Source of the DNA: Solirubrobacteraceae bacterium
GTDB lineage: Bacteria; Actinomycetota; Thermoleophilia; Solirubrobacterales; Solirubrobacteraceae
Direction of reading: 5' to 3'
DNA length: 64,000 bases
Assembly: GCA_031177685.1 (NCBI GenBank)
Contig: JAPSGI010000002.1
Span: 124,001-188,000 of the forward strand
In this document: piece by piece, positions 19,493 through 28,624 of the stretch
Layout of the letters: each line of letters opens with the position of its first letter
Position numbering within the stretch: position 1 is the stretch's first letter
Translations under genes and position numbers: made by a program
Notes under the pieces: generated by a model
Databases searched by the model: none
Told to the model about the DNA's origin: nothing
Seen by the model: the letters and a program-made list of their open reading frames with translations, nothing else

Positions 19493-20823
19493 GCACCGCG
19501 ATCCGCAAGCACTGGAAGGACTTCGCCGCGATCGTCGCGCTGATGCTGATCGCCGCGGGCGTGGGCGGCTACATCCTGTCCAACCAGCGCTTCCACCTGC
19601 CCAGCTGGATGCCGGTGGTCGGCAGCGACTTCCACCACCTGCGCGGCGAGTTCAGCACCGCGCAGGCGGTCACGCCCGGGCAGGGCCAGCCGGTGAACAT
19701 CGCCGGCGTGCGGGTGGGCGAGATCTCCAAGGTCGAGCTGGTCGACGGGCGCGCGCAGGTGGAGATGCAGATCGAGCGCAAGTACTCGAAGATCTACCGC
19801 GACGCGACGATCCTCCTGCGGCCCCGCACGGGGCTGAAGGACATGATGCTCGAGCTGGACCCGGGCACGGTGACCGCGGGGGAGATCCCGCAGGACGGCG
19901 TCGTCCCGATCTCCAACACGCTCCCGGACATCAATCCGGACGAGATCCTCGCCCAGCTCGACCGCGACACGCGCGACTACCTGCGGCTGCTGCTGGGCGG
20001 CGCCGGCCAGGGGCTGCGCAACAACGCCGAGTCGCTGTCGGCCACCTTCAAGCGCTTCGAGCCCACCGCGCGCGACGGGCTGAGGATCAGCCGCGCGCTG
20101 GCCCAGCGCCGGCGCAACATCGCGCGCACGATCCACAACCTGCGGCTCCTGTCCGGGGCGCTGGCGCAGCGCGACGACGACCTGGCGGCGTGGGTGCAGT
20201 CGTCCAACGCCGTGTTCGCCCGCTTCGCCGCCCAGGACGCCAACCTGCGCGCCGCGCTGCGCGAGCTGCCCGGCACGCTGCAGGCGACCCGGTCGGCGCT
20301 GGGCAAGACGGATCGCCTGGCCACGGTCCTGGGGCCGACGCTGCAGTCGCTGCGCCCGGCCGCCCGGGCCCTGGGACCGGCGAACGTCGCCGTGCGCCCG
20401 TTCCTCCGCGAGACCGAGCCGGTCGTGCGCACGCAGCTGCGGCCCTTCGCCCGCGCCGCCCTGCCGGTGGTGCGCGACCTGCGCCCGGCGGCCCGCGATT
20501 TGTCGGTGCTGACGCCGAACCTCAACAAGTCCTTCCGCGTCGTGAACTACCTCCTGAACGAGCTGGCCTACAACCCGCCGGGCCCCGACGAGGAGGGCTT
20601 CCTGTTCTGGACCGCCTGGGCCAACCACGCCGGCGCCTCGGTGTTCTCCACCCAGGACGCCCACGGCCCGATCCGCCGCGGCCTGTTCCTGCTCTCGTGC
20701 TCCTCCGCGGCGCTGCTCAAGCAGATCCAGGAAGCCAACCCGTCCCTCCAGCTGCTCACCCAGCTGACCAACATCCCCGACAGCGCGGGCATCTGCCCGG
20801 CCCAGACCTCCCCGTTCGGCTGA
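19489..20823 (+). CDS. MCE-domain protein 5
   Basis: 'LRGEFSTAQAVTPGQGQPVNIAGVRVGEISKVEL'; GTG overlapping the previous stop. Confidence 0.9.
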   Translation: MSTAIRKHWKDFAAIVALMLIAAGVGGYILSNQRFHLPSWMPVVGSDFHHLRGEFSTAQAVTPGQGQPVNIAGVRVGEISKVELVDGRAQVEMQIERKYSKIYRDATILLRPRTGLKDMMLELDPGTVTAGEIPQDGVVPISNTLPDINPDEILAQLDRDTRDYLRLLLGGAGQGLRNNAESLSATFKRFEPTARDGLRISRALAQRRRNIARTIHNLRLLSGALAQRDDDLAAWVQSSNAVFARFAAQDANLRAALRELPGTLQATRSALGKTDRLATVLGPTLQSLRPAARALGPANVAVRPFLRETEPVVRTQLRPFARAALPVVRDLRPAARDLSVLTPNLNKSFRVVNYLLNELAYNPPGPDEEGFLFWTAWANHAGASVFSTQDAHGPIRRGLFLLSCSSAALLKQIQEANPSLQLLTQLTNIPDSAGICPAQTSPFG

Positions 20824-22337
20824 TGCAAAGGCAAGCCCCCAGCCTCGGCCGGATCCTCGTCATGGTGGCGTTCGCACTGTCGTGCTTCGGGCTGCTGCTG
20901 TTCCTGTGGCTGGCCTTCGGCGGGGCGACGCCGCTCAAGCCCAAGGGCTACGAGTTCAAGATCCCCTTCCGGGAGGCGACGCAGCTGGCCAACGAGGCCG
21001 ACGTGCGGATCTCCGGCGTTCCCGTCGGCAAGGTCAAGCAGACGAAGTTGCAGCGCGACGGGCTCAACGTGGCCACGGTGGAGCTGGAGCACCGCTACGC
21101 GCCGCTGCCCGCCGACACCCGGGCCATCCTGCGCCAGAAGACGCTGCTGGGGGAGACCTACGTCGAGCTGACGCCCGGCAGCCCGGGCGCGCCGAAGCTG
21201 CGCGAGGGCGGGACGCTGCGCCAGGCGCAGGTGTCTCCCACCGTGGAGCTGGACGAGATCTTCCGCGCCTTCGACGGAAAGACGCGGCGCTCGCTGCAGC
21301 TCTGGCAGCAGACGCTGGCGCGTGGCGTGGCCGGTCGCGGGCAGGACCTCTCGGACGTCTTCGGCAACCTCGGCCCCTTCGCGCAAGACACGAACGACCT
21401 GCTCAAGGTGCTGGTCTCGCAGGAGGGCGCCGTGCGGCGCCTGGTGCGCAACACCGGCGTGGTGTTCGGCGCGCTGTCTGAGCGCCGCGGGCAGCTGCGG
21501 GGCCTGATCGCGAACGCCAACACGGTCTTCCAGACGACCGCGGACAAGAACCGGCGCCTGCAGGAGGCCTTCGTCGCCCTGCCGACGTTCGAGCGCGAGA
21601 GCCGCCTGACGCTGCGCCGGCTCGACCGCTTCGCGCGCAACGCCACCCCCGTGGTGTCCGACCTGCGCCCGGCGGCGCGCGAGCTGTCGCCCACGCTGGT
21701 CGACCTGGCCGCGCTGGCGCCCGACCTGCGGGCGTTCTTCCGCGACCTGGACCCGCTGATCACGGCCTCGCGGCGCGGGCTCCCCGCCACTCAGCGCGTG
21801 CTCGACGACCTGCGGCCGGTCCTGGGGCAGCTGGATCCGCTGCTGCGCAACCTGATCCCGATCACGGACTTCCTCGCGCCCTACCGGCGCGAGCTCACCG
21901 CGTTCTTCGCCAACAGCGCCGCGGCGACCCAGGCCACCGACACGCCGGGCACGGCGGGGCGCAAGGTCCACTACCTGCGCACGGCCAACCCGGTCAACTA
22001 CGAGACGCTGGCCCTGTATCCGCGCCGCGTCGGGACCAACCGCCCCAACCCCTACCACCTGCCGGGGTCCTTCGAGCGCCTGGCGCGGCCGGGCTACCTG
22101 CAGGTGTTCGAGAACCGCCAGTGCGGCGCGGGCGGCATCCCGCTGCCGCTCTCCTCGCTGGGCGTCAACCCGGCGCTGATTCCGCCGGCCCTCAACACGC
22201 TGATCGCCAACACGATCTTCAACGCCCAGGGCGGCGGCGAGGCGCCGGCGCCGCCGTGCGAGCTGCAGCCGAGGTTCGACCTGCCGGGCGGCCGCACGCA
22301 GTACCCGCGCGTGGTCGCCTACCCGCCGCAGCGCTAG
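20823..22337 (+). CDS. MCE-domain protein 6
   Basis: 'FKIPFREATQLANEADVRISGVPVGKVKQTKL'; ATG overlapping the previous TGA. Confidence 0.9.
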   Translation: MQRQAPSLGRILVMVAFALSCFGLLLFLWLAFGGATPLKPKGYEFKIPFREATQLANEADVRISGVPVGKVKQTKLQRDGLNVATVELEHRYAPLPADTRAILRQKTLLGETYVELTPGSPGAPKLREGGTLRQAQVSPTVELDEIFRAFDGKTRRSLQLWQQTLARGVAGRGQDLSDVFGNLGPFAQDTNDLLKVLVSQEGAVRRLVRNTGVVFGALSERRGQLRGLIANANTVFQTTADKNRRLQEAFVALPTFERESRLTLRRLDRFARNATPVVSDLRPAARELSPTLVDLAALAPDLRAFFRDLDPLITASRRGLPATQRVLDDLRPVLGQLDPLLRNLIPITDFLAPYRRELTAFFANSAAATQATDTPGTAGRKVHYLRTANPVNYETLALYPRRVGTNRPNPYHLPGSFERLARPGYLQVFENRQCGAGGIPLPLSSLGVNPALIPPALNTLIANTIFNAQGGGEAPAPPCELQPRFDLPGGRTQYPRVVAYPPQR

Positions 22338-22361
22338 GCGGCGGCCACTACCCTCAAGGAG

Positions 22362-25130
22362 ATGTCGCAGCGACTGGAACGGATCGTCCGTGTCGCCGTG
22401 CGCCGCCCCGGGCTCGTCGTCGCGCTCACCGCGCTGCTGGCGCTGGGTGGCGGGGCTCTGGCCCTCGGGCTGAAGCCGGACGCCGGCGTGGACACGCTGG
22501 TCTCGCGCGACTCGGACACCTTCCAGGCGACCGAGCGCTACCGCGAGCGCTTCGGCGAGGACGCGATCGTCGTGCTGGTGCGCGAGCGCCTGCCCGAGCT
22601 CGTGCTCACGTCCGACCTCGGGCGGCTGCTGGGGCTGGAGGGCTGCCTGTCGGGCAACATCCCGCGCGAGGTCCGCAACCCGCCGGGCGGGCGCAACGGC
22701 CCCTGCGTGGCCCTCGCGCGCGAGGAGCGCGGGAATCCCAAGCCGGTCCAGGTCGTCTACGGGCCGGGCACGTTCGTCAACGAGTCGGTCCGCCAGATCC
22801 AGGAGCAGTTCGGCGCGCAGCAGAAGGCGCAGGCCCAGCGCGAGAAGCGCGCGATGCGCGCCGCGCGCAGGCTGGCGGCGGCGCAGGGCCGCTCGAAGGC
22901 CGAGCAGAACCGGCTGGCCAACCAGGCCCGCCAGCTCGTGCGCGCGGAGTACTTCCGCAACACGCTGCGCCTGGCCCTCAACTACGGGATCCGCTCCCTG
23001 CCGCGGCTCAACGACCCGGACTTCGTCTCCCAGCTGGTGTTCGATCCGCGCCGCGGCGTGGCCGTCCCCAAGTCGCGCTTCGCCTACCTGTTCCCCTCGC
23101 CGCGCGCCGCCCTCGTGCAGGTGCGCCTGCGTCCCGGCCTCACTGAGGCCCAGCGCGACCGGGCCATCGCGCTCGTGCGCGAGGCGACCCGCCTGCCGGA
23201 GTTTCGGCTGACCAACGGCAAGGGGACCTACACGGTCACGGGGGCGCCGGTCGTCCTGAGCGCGCTGACCGACGAGGTGTCCAGCTCGATCCGCTCCCTG
23301 CTGGTCGCCGCGCTGGTGGTGATGGCGCTGACGCTGCTGTTCGTCTTCCGCTCGCCGCCGCGCAGGGCGGTGCGGCTGCTGCCCCTGGCCGTCGCGCTCG
23401 CGGCCACGGGGATCCTGTTCGGGGCGATGGCGCTGTTCGGCGCCACGCTGACGATGGCGTCGATCGCCGTGCTGCCGATCCTCGTCGGCCTGGCGGTGGA
23501 CTACTCGATCCAGTTCCATTCGCGCCACGACGAGGTGGCGCGCGACGAAGGCCTTCCGGCGCCGCGCGCCGGCCCGCGCGCCGCCGCCCTGGGCGGCCCC
23601 ACGATCGCGACCGCGTGCGCCGCCACGGCCGCGGGCTTCCTGGTCCTGCTGCTCTCGCCGGTGCCGATGGTGCGCGGCTTCGGCCTGCTGCTCGTGATCG
23701 GCGTGGTGCTGGCCTTCGCGGTGGCGCTGACCGCCGGCTTCGCGGCGCTGGCGCTGGTGGAGCGGGCGCGCGCGCCGCGCCTGCCGCGCTGGCTGACCGG
23801 CGCGCTGCACGGCGCCGGGGACCTCGTGCGCTCCGCCGCGGACCTCGTCCCCACCGCGCGGGCGCGGCGCCTCGGCGCGCGGGCGCGCGATCGGGCGCTG
23901 CGCGCCCGGCGGCGCGCCATGCGCGAGGCCGTGCAGCGGCCGGCGCGCGTGCTGGGCATCGCGGTCGCGCTGGCGCTCGTGGGGTTCGTCGTGGACACGC
24001 AGACGCGGGTCGTCTCCGACGTGCAGAAGCTCGTGCCCCAGGACCAGCCCGAGCTGCGCGACCTCGACACGCTGCAGCGCGCCACCGGCGTCTCGGGGCA
24101 GATCGATGTGACGGTGGAGGCGGACGACCTCACCGATCCGCGCGTGATCGGGTGGATGACGAGCTACCAGTCGCGGCTGCTGCGGCGCTTCGGCTACCGC
24201 GAGGCGCGCGGCTGTGCGAAGGCGCAGCTGTGTCCCGCCCTGTCCCTGCCGAGCCTGTTCCGCGACCCGGCGCAGGCGCGCGACCGCGACCGCATCCGCG
24301 CGCTGCTGGACGCCGTGCCGCCCTACTTCTCCCAGGCCGTCATCACGCCGGACCGGCGCATGGCGACGATGGCCTTCGGCATCCGCCTGATGCCGTTCGA
24401 CCGCCAGCAGGAGGTCATCGAGGAGATGCGCCGCCGGCTCGACCCGCCCCCGGGCGTGACGGCCAAGCTGGTCGGTCTGCCCGTCCTGGCCGCCGAGGCC
24501 AACGCCAAGGTCTCCTCGGACTGGCGGCGGCTGCTCAACGTACTGGCCGGGCTGCTCGCGGTCTCGCTCGTGCTGCTCGCGGTGTACCGGCGCGCGCAGC
24601 GGGCGCTGGTGCCGCTGATCCCGATCGCCATGGCGGGCGGCTGGTCGGCGCTCGTCCTATTCCTCCTGCGCGTGCCGCTGAACCCGATGTCGGTCACCCT
24701 CGGTGCACTGGTCATCGCGATCTCCACCGAGTTCAGCGTGCTGCTGTCCGAGCGCTACCGCCAGGAGCGCATCGCCGGGCACGCGGCCGCGGAGGCGCTG
24801 GAGCGCACGTACCGGTCGACGGGTGCCGCCGTCCTGGCCTCGGGCGCCACGGCCATCGCCGGCTTCGCGGTCCTGGTGGTCTCCGACATCCGGATGCTGC
24901 GCGACTTCGGCTTCGTGACCGTGATCGACCTCGCGGTGTCGCTGCTGGGCGTGCTGGTCGTCCTGCCCGCGGTGCTGGTGCTGGCCGAGCGCGGCGAGCT
25001 GGGCGCGCTGCCCGGACAGGCGTGGCGCTGGCTGCGCGCTCTGCCGCGTCGCATGCGGCGGGCGGGATTGCCGCGCCCGCGCCTGCCCCGCCTGCGCCGG
25101 CCGCGGGTGCTCGGGCGCCGCGCCGCATGA
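22362..25130 (+). CDS. RND/MMPL-family transporter
   Basis: 922 aa, two TM clusters, 'LPILVGLAVDYSIQFHSRHDE' and 'ALVIAISTEFSVLLSERYRQE' RND motifs. Confidence 0.9.
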   Translation: MSQRLERIVRVAVRRPGLVVALTALLALGGGALALGLKPDAGVDTLVSRDSDTFQATERYRERFGEDAIVVLVRERLPELVLTSDLGRLLGLEGCLSGNIPREVRNPPGGRNGPCVALAREERGNPKPVQVVYGPGTFVNESVRQIQEQFGAQQKAQAQREKRAMRAARRLAAAQGRSKAEQNRLANQARQLVRAEYFRNTLRLALNYGIRSLPRLNDPDFVSQLVFDPRRGVAVPKSRFAYLFPSPRAALVQVRLRPGLTEAQRDRAIALVREATRLPEFRLTNGKGTYTVTGAPVVLSALTDEVSSSIRSLLVAALVVMALTLLFVFRSPPRRAVRLLPLAVALAATGILFGAMALFGATLTMASIAVLPILVGLAVDYSIQFHSRHDEVARDEGLPAPRAGPRAAALGGPTIATACAATAAGFLVLLLSPVPMVRGFGLLLVIGVVLAFAVALTAGFAALALVERARAPRLPRWLTGALHGAGDLVRSAADLVPTARARRLGARARDRALRARRRAMREAVQRPARVLGIAVALALVGFVVDTQTRVVSDVQKLVPQDQPELRDLDTLQRATGVSGQIDVTVEADDLTDPRVIGWMTSYQSRLLRRFGYREARGCAKAQLCPALSLPSLFRDPAQARDRDRIRALLDAVPPYFSQAVITPDRRMATMAFGIRLMPFDRQQEVIEEMRRRLDPPPGVTAKLVGLPVLAAEANAKVSSDWRRLLNVLAGLLAVSLVLLAVYRRAQRALVPLIPIAMAGGWSALVLFLLRVPLNPMSVTLGALVIAISTEFSVLLSERYRQERIAGHAAAEALERTYRSTGAAVLASGATAIAGFAVLVVSDIRMLRDFGFVTVIDLAVSLLGVLVVLPAVLVLAERGELGALPGQAWRWLRALPRRMRRAGLPRPRLPRLRRPRVLGRRAA

Positions 25131-25879
25131 GCGAACGCGGCCCGCTCTCCTTCGACGACGAGGACGAGCGCCGCGCGGCGCAGGCCCGCCTGGAGGGGCA
25201 CGGCGTCCCGCCGCCCCCGCCCGAGCGCAAGCGCGGGCGCTACGGCTGGATCGTCGGGATCGGCTTTCTCGTCTGGATCGTCTACATCACGCTGAACACG
25301 CTGCGCACCGACAGCCCCGGCTCGCGCGGCGTGCCGGACAACGCGCCGCTGCCGGCGTTCGCCGCGCCGCTCGCGCTCTCGAACCTCGACGGCGACGCGA
25401 ACATCGCCTCGCGGCGCGACCAGGGGGCCGCGGGCCGGCGGCCGGCCTGCGCGGTGCGCGGACCGCGGATCCTCAACTCATGCCAGCTGGCCGAGCGCGG
25501 GCCGGTCGTGCTGACCTTCTACGCCTCGCGCGCCGGCCAGGCGTGCCCGCGCCAGCTCGACACGATCGAGCGCACGCGGCGCGAGTTCCCGGGCGTCCAG
25601 TTCGCGGCCGTCGCGATCCGCGGCGACCGCGGGGACCTGCGCCGCATGATCCGCGAGCGTGGCTGGCGCTTCCCCATTGCCTTCGACCGCGACGGGCAGG
25701 TGGCGAACATCTACCGCGTGGCCGGCTGTCCCACCACCACCCTGGCCTATCCTGGCGGCATCGTGATGCACAGCTACCTCGGCCTCCTGGGCGAGCGGCG
25801 GCTGCGACGCGCGGTGGCGCGGCTCGTGGCGGGCTCGCGGCGGCGCGGATGGACGCCCCCGGCGACGACGAGGTCCTGA
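25127..25879 (+). CDS. Membrane-anchored redoxin/thioredoxin-fold protein
   Basis: N-terminal TM helix then 'VVLTFYASRAGQACPRQLDTIERTRREFPGVQFAAVAIRG...VAGCPTTTLAYPGG'; ATG overlaps the RND stop. Confidence 0.8.
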   Translation: MSERGPLSFDDEDERRAAQARLEGHGVPPPPPERKRGRYGWIVGIGFLVWIVYITLNTLRTDSPGSRGVPDNAPLPAFAAPLALSNLDGDANIASRRDQGAAGRRPACAVRGPRILNSCQLAERGPVVLTFYASRAGQACPRQLDTIERTRREFPGVQFAAVAIRGDRGDLRRMIRERGWRFPIAFDRDGQVANIYRVAGCPTTTLAYPGGIVMHSYLGLLGERRLRRAVARLVAGSRRRGWTPPATTRS

Positions 25880-26523
25880 GCGGCGTCGCCACGGCCACCG
25901 GCTGGGTGGCCGACGACGTGCGGGCCGAGTTTCCCGACCTGCGGCTGCTGGCGGCGACGCTGGAAGTCCAGCCCGGCCGCAGCCCGGACGGCGTGCGCCA
26001 GCGCCTGCGCGGACTGTCCGACCGCTTCCGCGGCTCCCACGCCGTCACGATGCGCCAGGACCCGATTCCCTGGGCCTACCGCGTCTTCTACCGCCACGTG
26101 GGCCTGGACCCCGACGCCGACCGCACGCCGGTCGAGGCGGCCGCGGTGGAGCGCCTGCTGCGCGGGGCGTTCAAGTCGCGCAACGTCGTGGACGACGCGC
26201 TCACGATCGCGCTGGTGGAGACCGGCGTTCCGGTGTGGGCCCTGGACGCGGACCGCATCGAGGGCGAGCTGGGCATCCGCGTGGCGCGCGCGGGGGAGCG
26301 GTTGGGGCGCGACGCCGGCGCCCTGCCGGTGTCCGCCGACCGGCTCGTCGTGGCCGACGCGCAGGGGCCGGTCGCGCAGCTGTTCTCCCACCCGGCCGCC
26401 GGCCACGGCGTCACCCGCGCCACGACGAGCCTCACGCTGTTCGCCGTCCAGGTGGCGAACGTTCCCGCGATCCACGTGGAGGAGGCGCTGTACACGTGTG
26501 TGGAGGTGCTGCGGTCGCGGTAG
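25849..26523 (+). CDS. B3/B4 tRNA-binding/editing-domain protein
   Basis: 'RGSHAVTMRQDPIPWAYRVFYRHVGLDPDADRTPVEAAAVERLLRG...FKSRNVVDDALTIALVETGVPVWALD' resembles B3_4 domains. Confidence 0.7.
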   Translation: MDAPGDDEVLSGVATATGWVADDVRAEFPDLRLLAATLEVQPGRSPDGVRQRLRGLSDRFRGSHAVTMRQDPIPWAYRVFYRHVGLDPDADRTPVEAAAVERLLRGAFKSRNVVDDALTIALVETGVPVWALDADRIEGELGIRVARAGERLGRDAGALPVSADRLVVADAQGPVAQLFSHPAAGHGVTRATTSLTLFAVQVANVPAIHVEEALYTCVEVLRSR

Positions 26524-26532
26524 AATCCGGGC

Positions 26533-27015
26533 GTGGAGCTGCTGGAACACCGCCGCGCACCGGCGCTCGAGCCGTTCGTCGTCGAGATCGACGAGCGCGC
26601 GGCGCGCCGCTCGCTGCGCGAGCAGATAGCGCGGCTGGAGCGCGAGCTGGCGCACACCTTCGCGGGCGCCTACCCCCGCACGGGCCTGGAGTGGGCCGTC
26701 CCGGGTATGGCGGGCCCGCGGCTCCTGCACCTCGGGGAGCTCGAGCGCGTGCGCGACGACCTCGCCGCCCGCCTGCGCCAGGCGCGCGGCGACCTGGCCG
26801 AGCGCACCGACCGCGAGGAGGAGTGCCGCCGCCTGATCGAGCGCATGATGCTCGACCCGGCCGCCTACAAGCGCGTGCGCGTCTCGCGCGAGGACATCGG
26901 CGAGCGCGGTTGCGGCCACTGGCACGTGCGTCCCCGGCTGGGGATCCTCGGGATGCTCATGGGCTGGTGGCAGGTCAAGCTGTCGTCCGGCTGTCCGTTA
27001 GCCGAGGGGCGGTAG
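26533..27015 (+). CDS. Hypothetical protein, coiled-coil N-terminal half
   Basis: 160 aa complete ORF in operon position, heptad-rich. Confidence 0.55.
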   Translation: MELLEHRRAPALEPFVVEIDERAARRSLREQIARLERELAHTFAGAYPRTGLEWAVPGMAGPRLLHLGELERVRDDLAARLRQARGDLAERTDREEECRRLIERMMLDPAAYKRVRVSREDIGERGCGHWHVRPRLGILGMLMGWWQVKLSSGCPLAEGR

Positions 27016-27026
27016 CCCCCGCTCCC

Positions 27027-27470
27027 ATGGGAAGAAGAAGTCGCAAGCGCGTCCCCTCGCCCGCGCCGGAGAGTCCGGCGCCGGCCGCCCCACGCCGCCG
27101 GCGCAACGAGCGCCCGCGCGCGCCGTGGGGCAGCTTCCCGCTGGTCGAGCTGTGCGTCCTGCTGGCCCTGGCGATCGGGGTGGCGGGATTCGTGACCGGC
27201 GGCGAGCGGGGCGGAATCATGCTCGCCACCGCGGCGGCGCTGGGCTCGCTGGCCGGCCTGGAGCTGGCGATCCGCGAGCACGTCGCCGGCTACCGCTCGC
27301 ACACCACGGTGCTGGCCGCGGCGCCCGCGGTGCTCGCGATGGGCGTGCTGTTCTTCTCCGGCGCGCCGCAGGTCGCGATGCTGGGCGCCGGCGTCGGGGT
27401 CTTCGCCGCCGCCTTCTGGGCGCTGCGCGAGCTGTTCAAGCGCCGTTCCGGCGGCTACGGGTTCCGCTGA
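27027..27470 (+). CDS. Small integral membrane protein
   Basis: Basic N-terminus then hydrophobic segments 'LVELCVLLALAIGVAGFVTGG', 'AVLAMGVLFFSG'; stop overlaps the next ATG. Confidence 0.6.
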   Translation: MGRRSRKRVPSPAPESPAPAAPRRRRNERPRAPWGSFPLVELCVLLALAIGVAGFVTGGERGGIMLATAAALGSLAGLELAIREHVAGYRSHTTVLAAAPAVLAMGVLFFSGAPQVAMLGAGVGVFAAAFWALRELFKRRSGGYGFR

Positions 27471-27886
27471 TGGCCGTCCAGCGCCGCATGCGGCTGACCG
27501 GCCTGCACCACGTCACGCTGATCTGCCGCGACCTCGAGCGCACCACGGCGTTCTGGCGCGACCTGCTCGGGCTGAGCCTGGTCCGCGAGGAGCGCAACGA
27601 GGACGACCCCGACTCGCGTCATTTCTGGTTCGGCGACGAGTTCGGCTCGCCCGGCACGCTGATCTCCTTCCTGGAGTACCCGGCGATGCCCGCCGGGGTG
27701 GTGGGCGCGGGGTCCACGCACCACGTCGCGCTGGCGGTGGAGTCGGCGGACGAGCAACTCGCCTGGCGGGACTACCTGCGCTCGCGCGGCGTGGAGTGCA
27801 CCGGCCCCTTCGACCGCGGCGCGTTTCGCTCGATCTACCTGCGCGACCCCGACGGCCACATCGTCGAGATCGCGACACGGGGCTAG
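27470..27886 (+). CDS. Glyoxalase/VOC-fold protein
   Basis: 'LTGLHHVTLICRDLERTTAFWRDLLGLSLV' and 'IYLRDPDGHIVEIAT'. Confidence 0.9.
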   Translation: MAVQRRMRLTGLHHVTLICRDLERTTAFWRDLLGLSLVREERNEDDPDSRHFWFGDEFGSPGTLISFLEYPAMPAGVVGAGSTHHVALAVESADEQLAWRDYLRSRGVECTGPFDRGAFRSIYLRDPDGHIVEIATRG

Positions 27887-27931
27887 GCCGCGCTCGCCCC
27901 CCGCGAGCGCGGCCCCCGCGAGTCCCGTCCG

Positions 27932-28309
27932 TCAGGCGTGGGCGAAGTACCCCAGGCCCAGCTGGGCCCGGGCCGCGGCGTCGTCCGTGCGCCCCCTTGC
28001 CGAGAGCAGCGCCGCCAGCGTCCGGCGCTGGCGGTCGGTGAGCGATCCCACCGTCTTGGTCTCCGACATCCGAATGGATGTCAGGAACTTGCGGCAGCGG
28101 GTCCGACCCCACCGACGCTGGCTCATGAGCAGGTCCATGATCGGCATGCTCTCCGCCTCCCATGGACACGTGACGATCACCTCGGCGGCCGTGAGATCTC
28201 CCGTCCCGACGCGACGCTTGAGCGTCGCGCGGGCCAGTCGAACCCGATTGGCCAGCTCGAGGGCCTGCATGTGCTGCGGGGCAGCCGCGATCGTCCCGAT
28301 GGCGTCCAT
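27932..28309 (-). CDS. mihF: Actinobacterial-type integration host factor (mIHF)
   Basis: 'NRVRLARATLKRRVGTGDLTAAEVIVTCPWEAESMPIMDLLMSQRRWGRTRCRKFLTSIRMSETKTVGSLTDRQRRTLAALL'. Confidence 0.93.
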   Translation of the reverse strand: MDAIGTIAAAPQHMQALELANRVRLARATLKRRVGTGDLTAAEVIVTCPWEAESMPIMDLLMSQRRWGRTRCRKFLTSIRMSETKTVGSLTDRQRRTLAALLSARGRTDDAAARAQLGLGYFAHA

Positions 28310-28588
28310 CCTGTCCTCCCTGCTCGCCGGGTCACGGCGAACACGTCGCTGGGTTTCATGACCGTCTCGCCGTCCGTGAGCCAGTCCGGGGAACCCTCGA
28401 TCGCGCGCACCTCGCCGGGCCCCGCTGGAAGTTCCAACGGATGCTCGCGACCCTCTTTGGAGACCCCCCTCGCCCGGCCTGGCAGCGGGCAGTAGAGACC
28501 TGGGCAAGCTACGTCAGGGCGGCTTCGGCGGTCAATGGACGTACGTTCAGATCGTTCGCTCAGAGCGGGCTTTTCGTGCCGGGGCGAT

Positions 28589-28610
28589 CCTTGTCCGATT
28601 TTGGACAAGG
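28589..28610 (-). terminator. Perfect stem-loop downstream of the SPT-like gene
   Basis: CCTTGTCC-GATTTT-GGACAAGG, 8-bp arms, 6-nt loop, 15 nt past the stop at 28625. Confidence 0.55.
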
Positions 28611-28624
28611 CTCGCGATTCCGGA

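Noticed and set aside
20568-23810. 1080-aa minus-strand ORF
   Set aside because: Antisense to MCE6 and the RND gene; Arg/Gln/His-rich composition typical of shadow ORFs in high-GC DNA, while the plus-strand frames carry conserved domains
28177-28608. 143-aa minus-strand ORF with 'DWLTDGETVMKPSDVFAVTRRA', possibly BldC/MerR-like
   Set aside because: Short resemblance only, overlaps the mIHF start, rest is low-complexity; not supportable without a search
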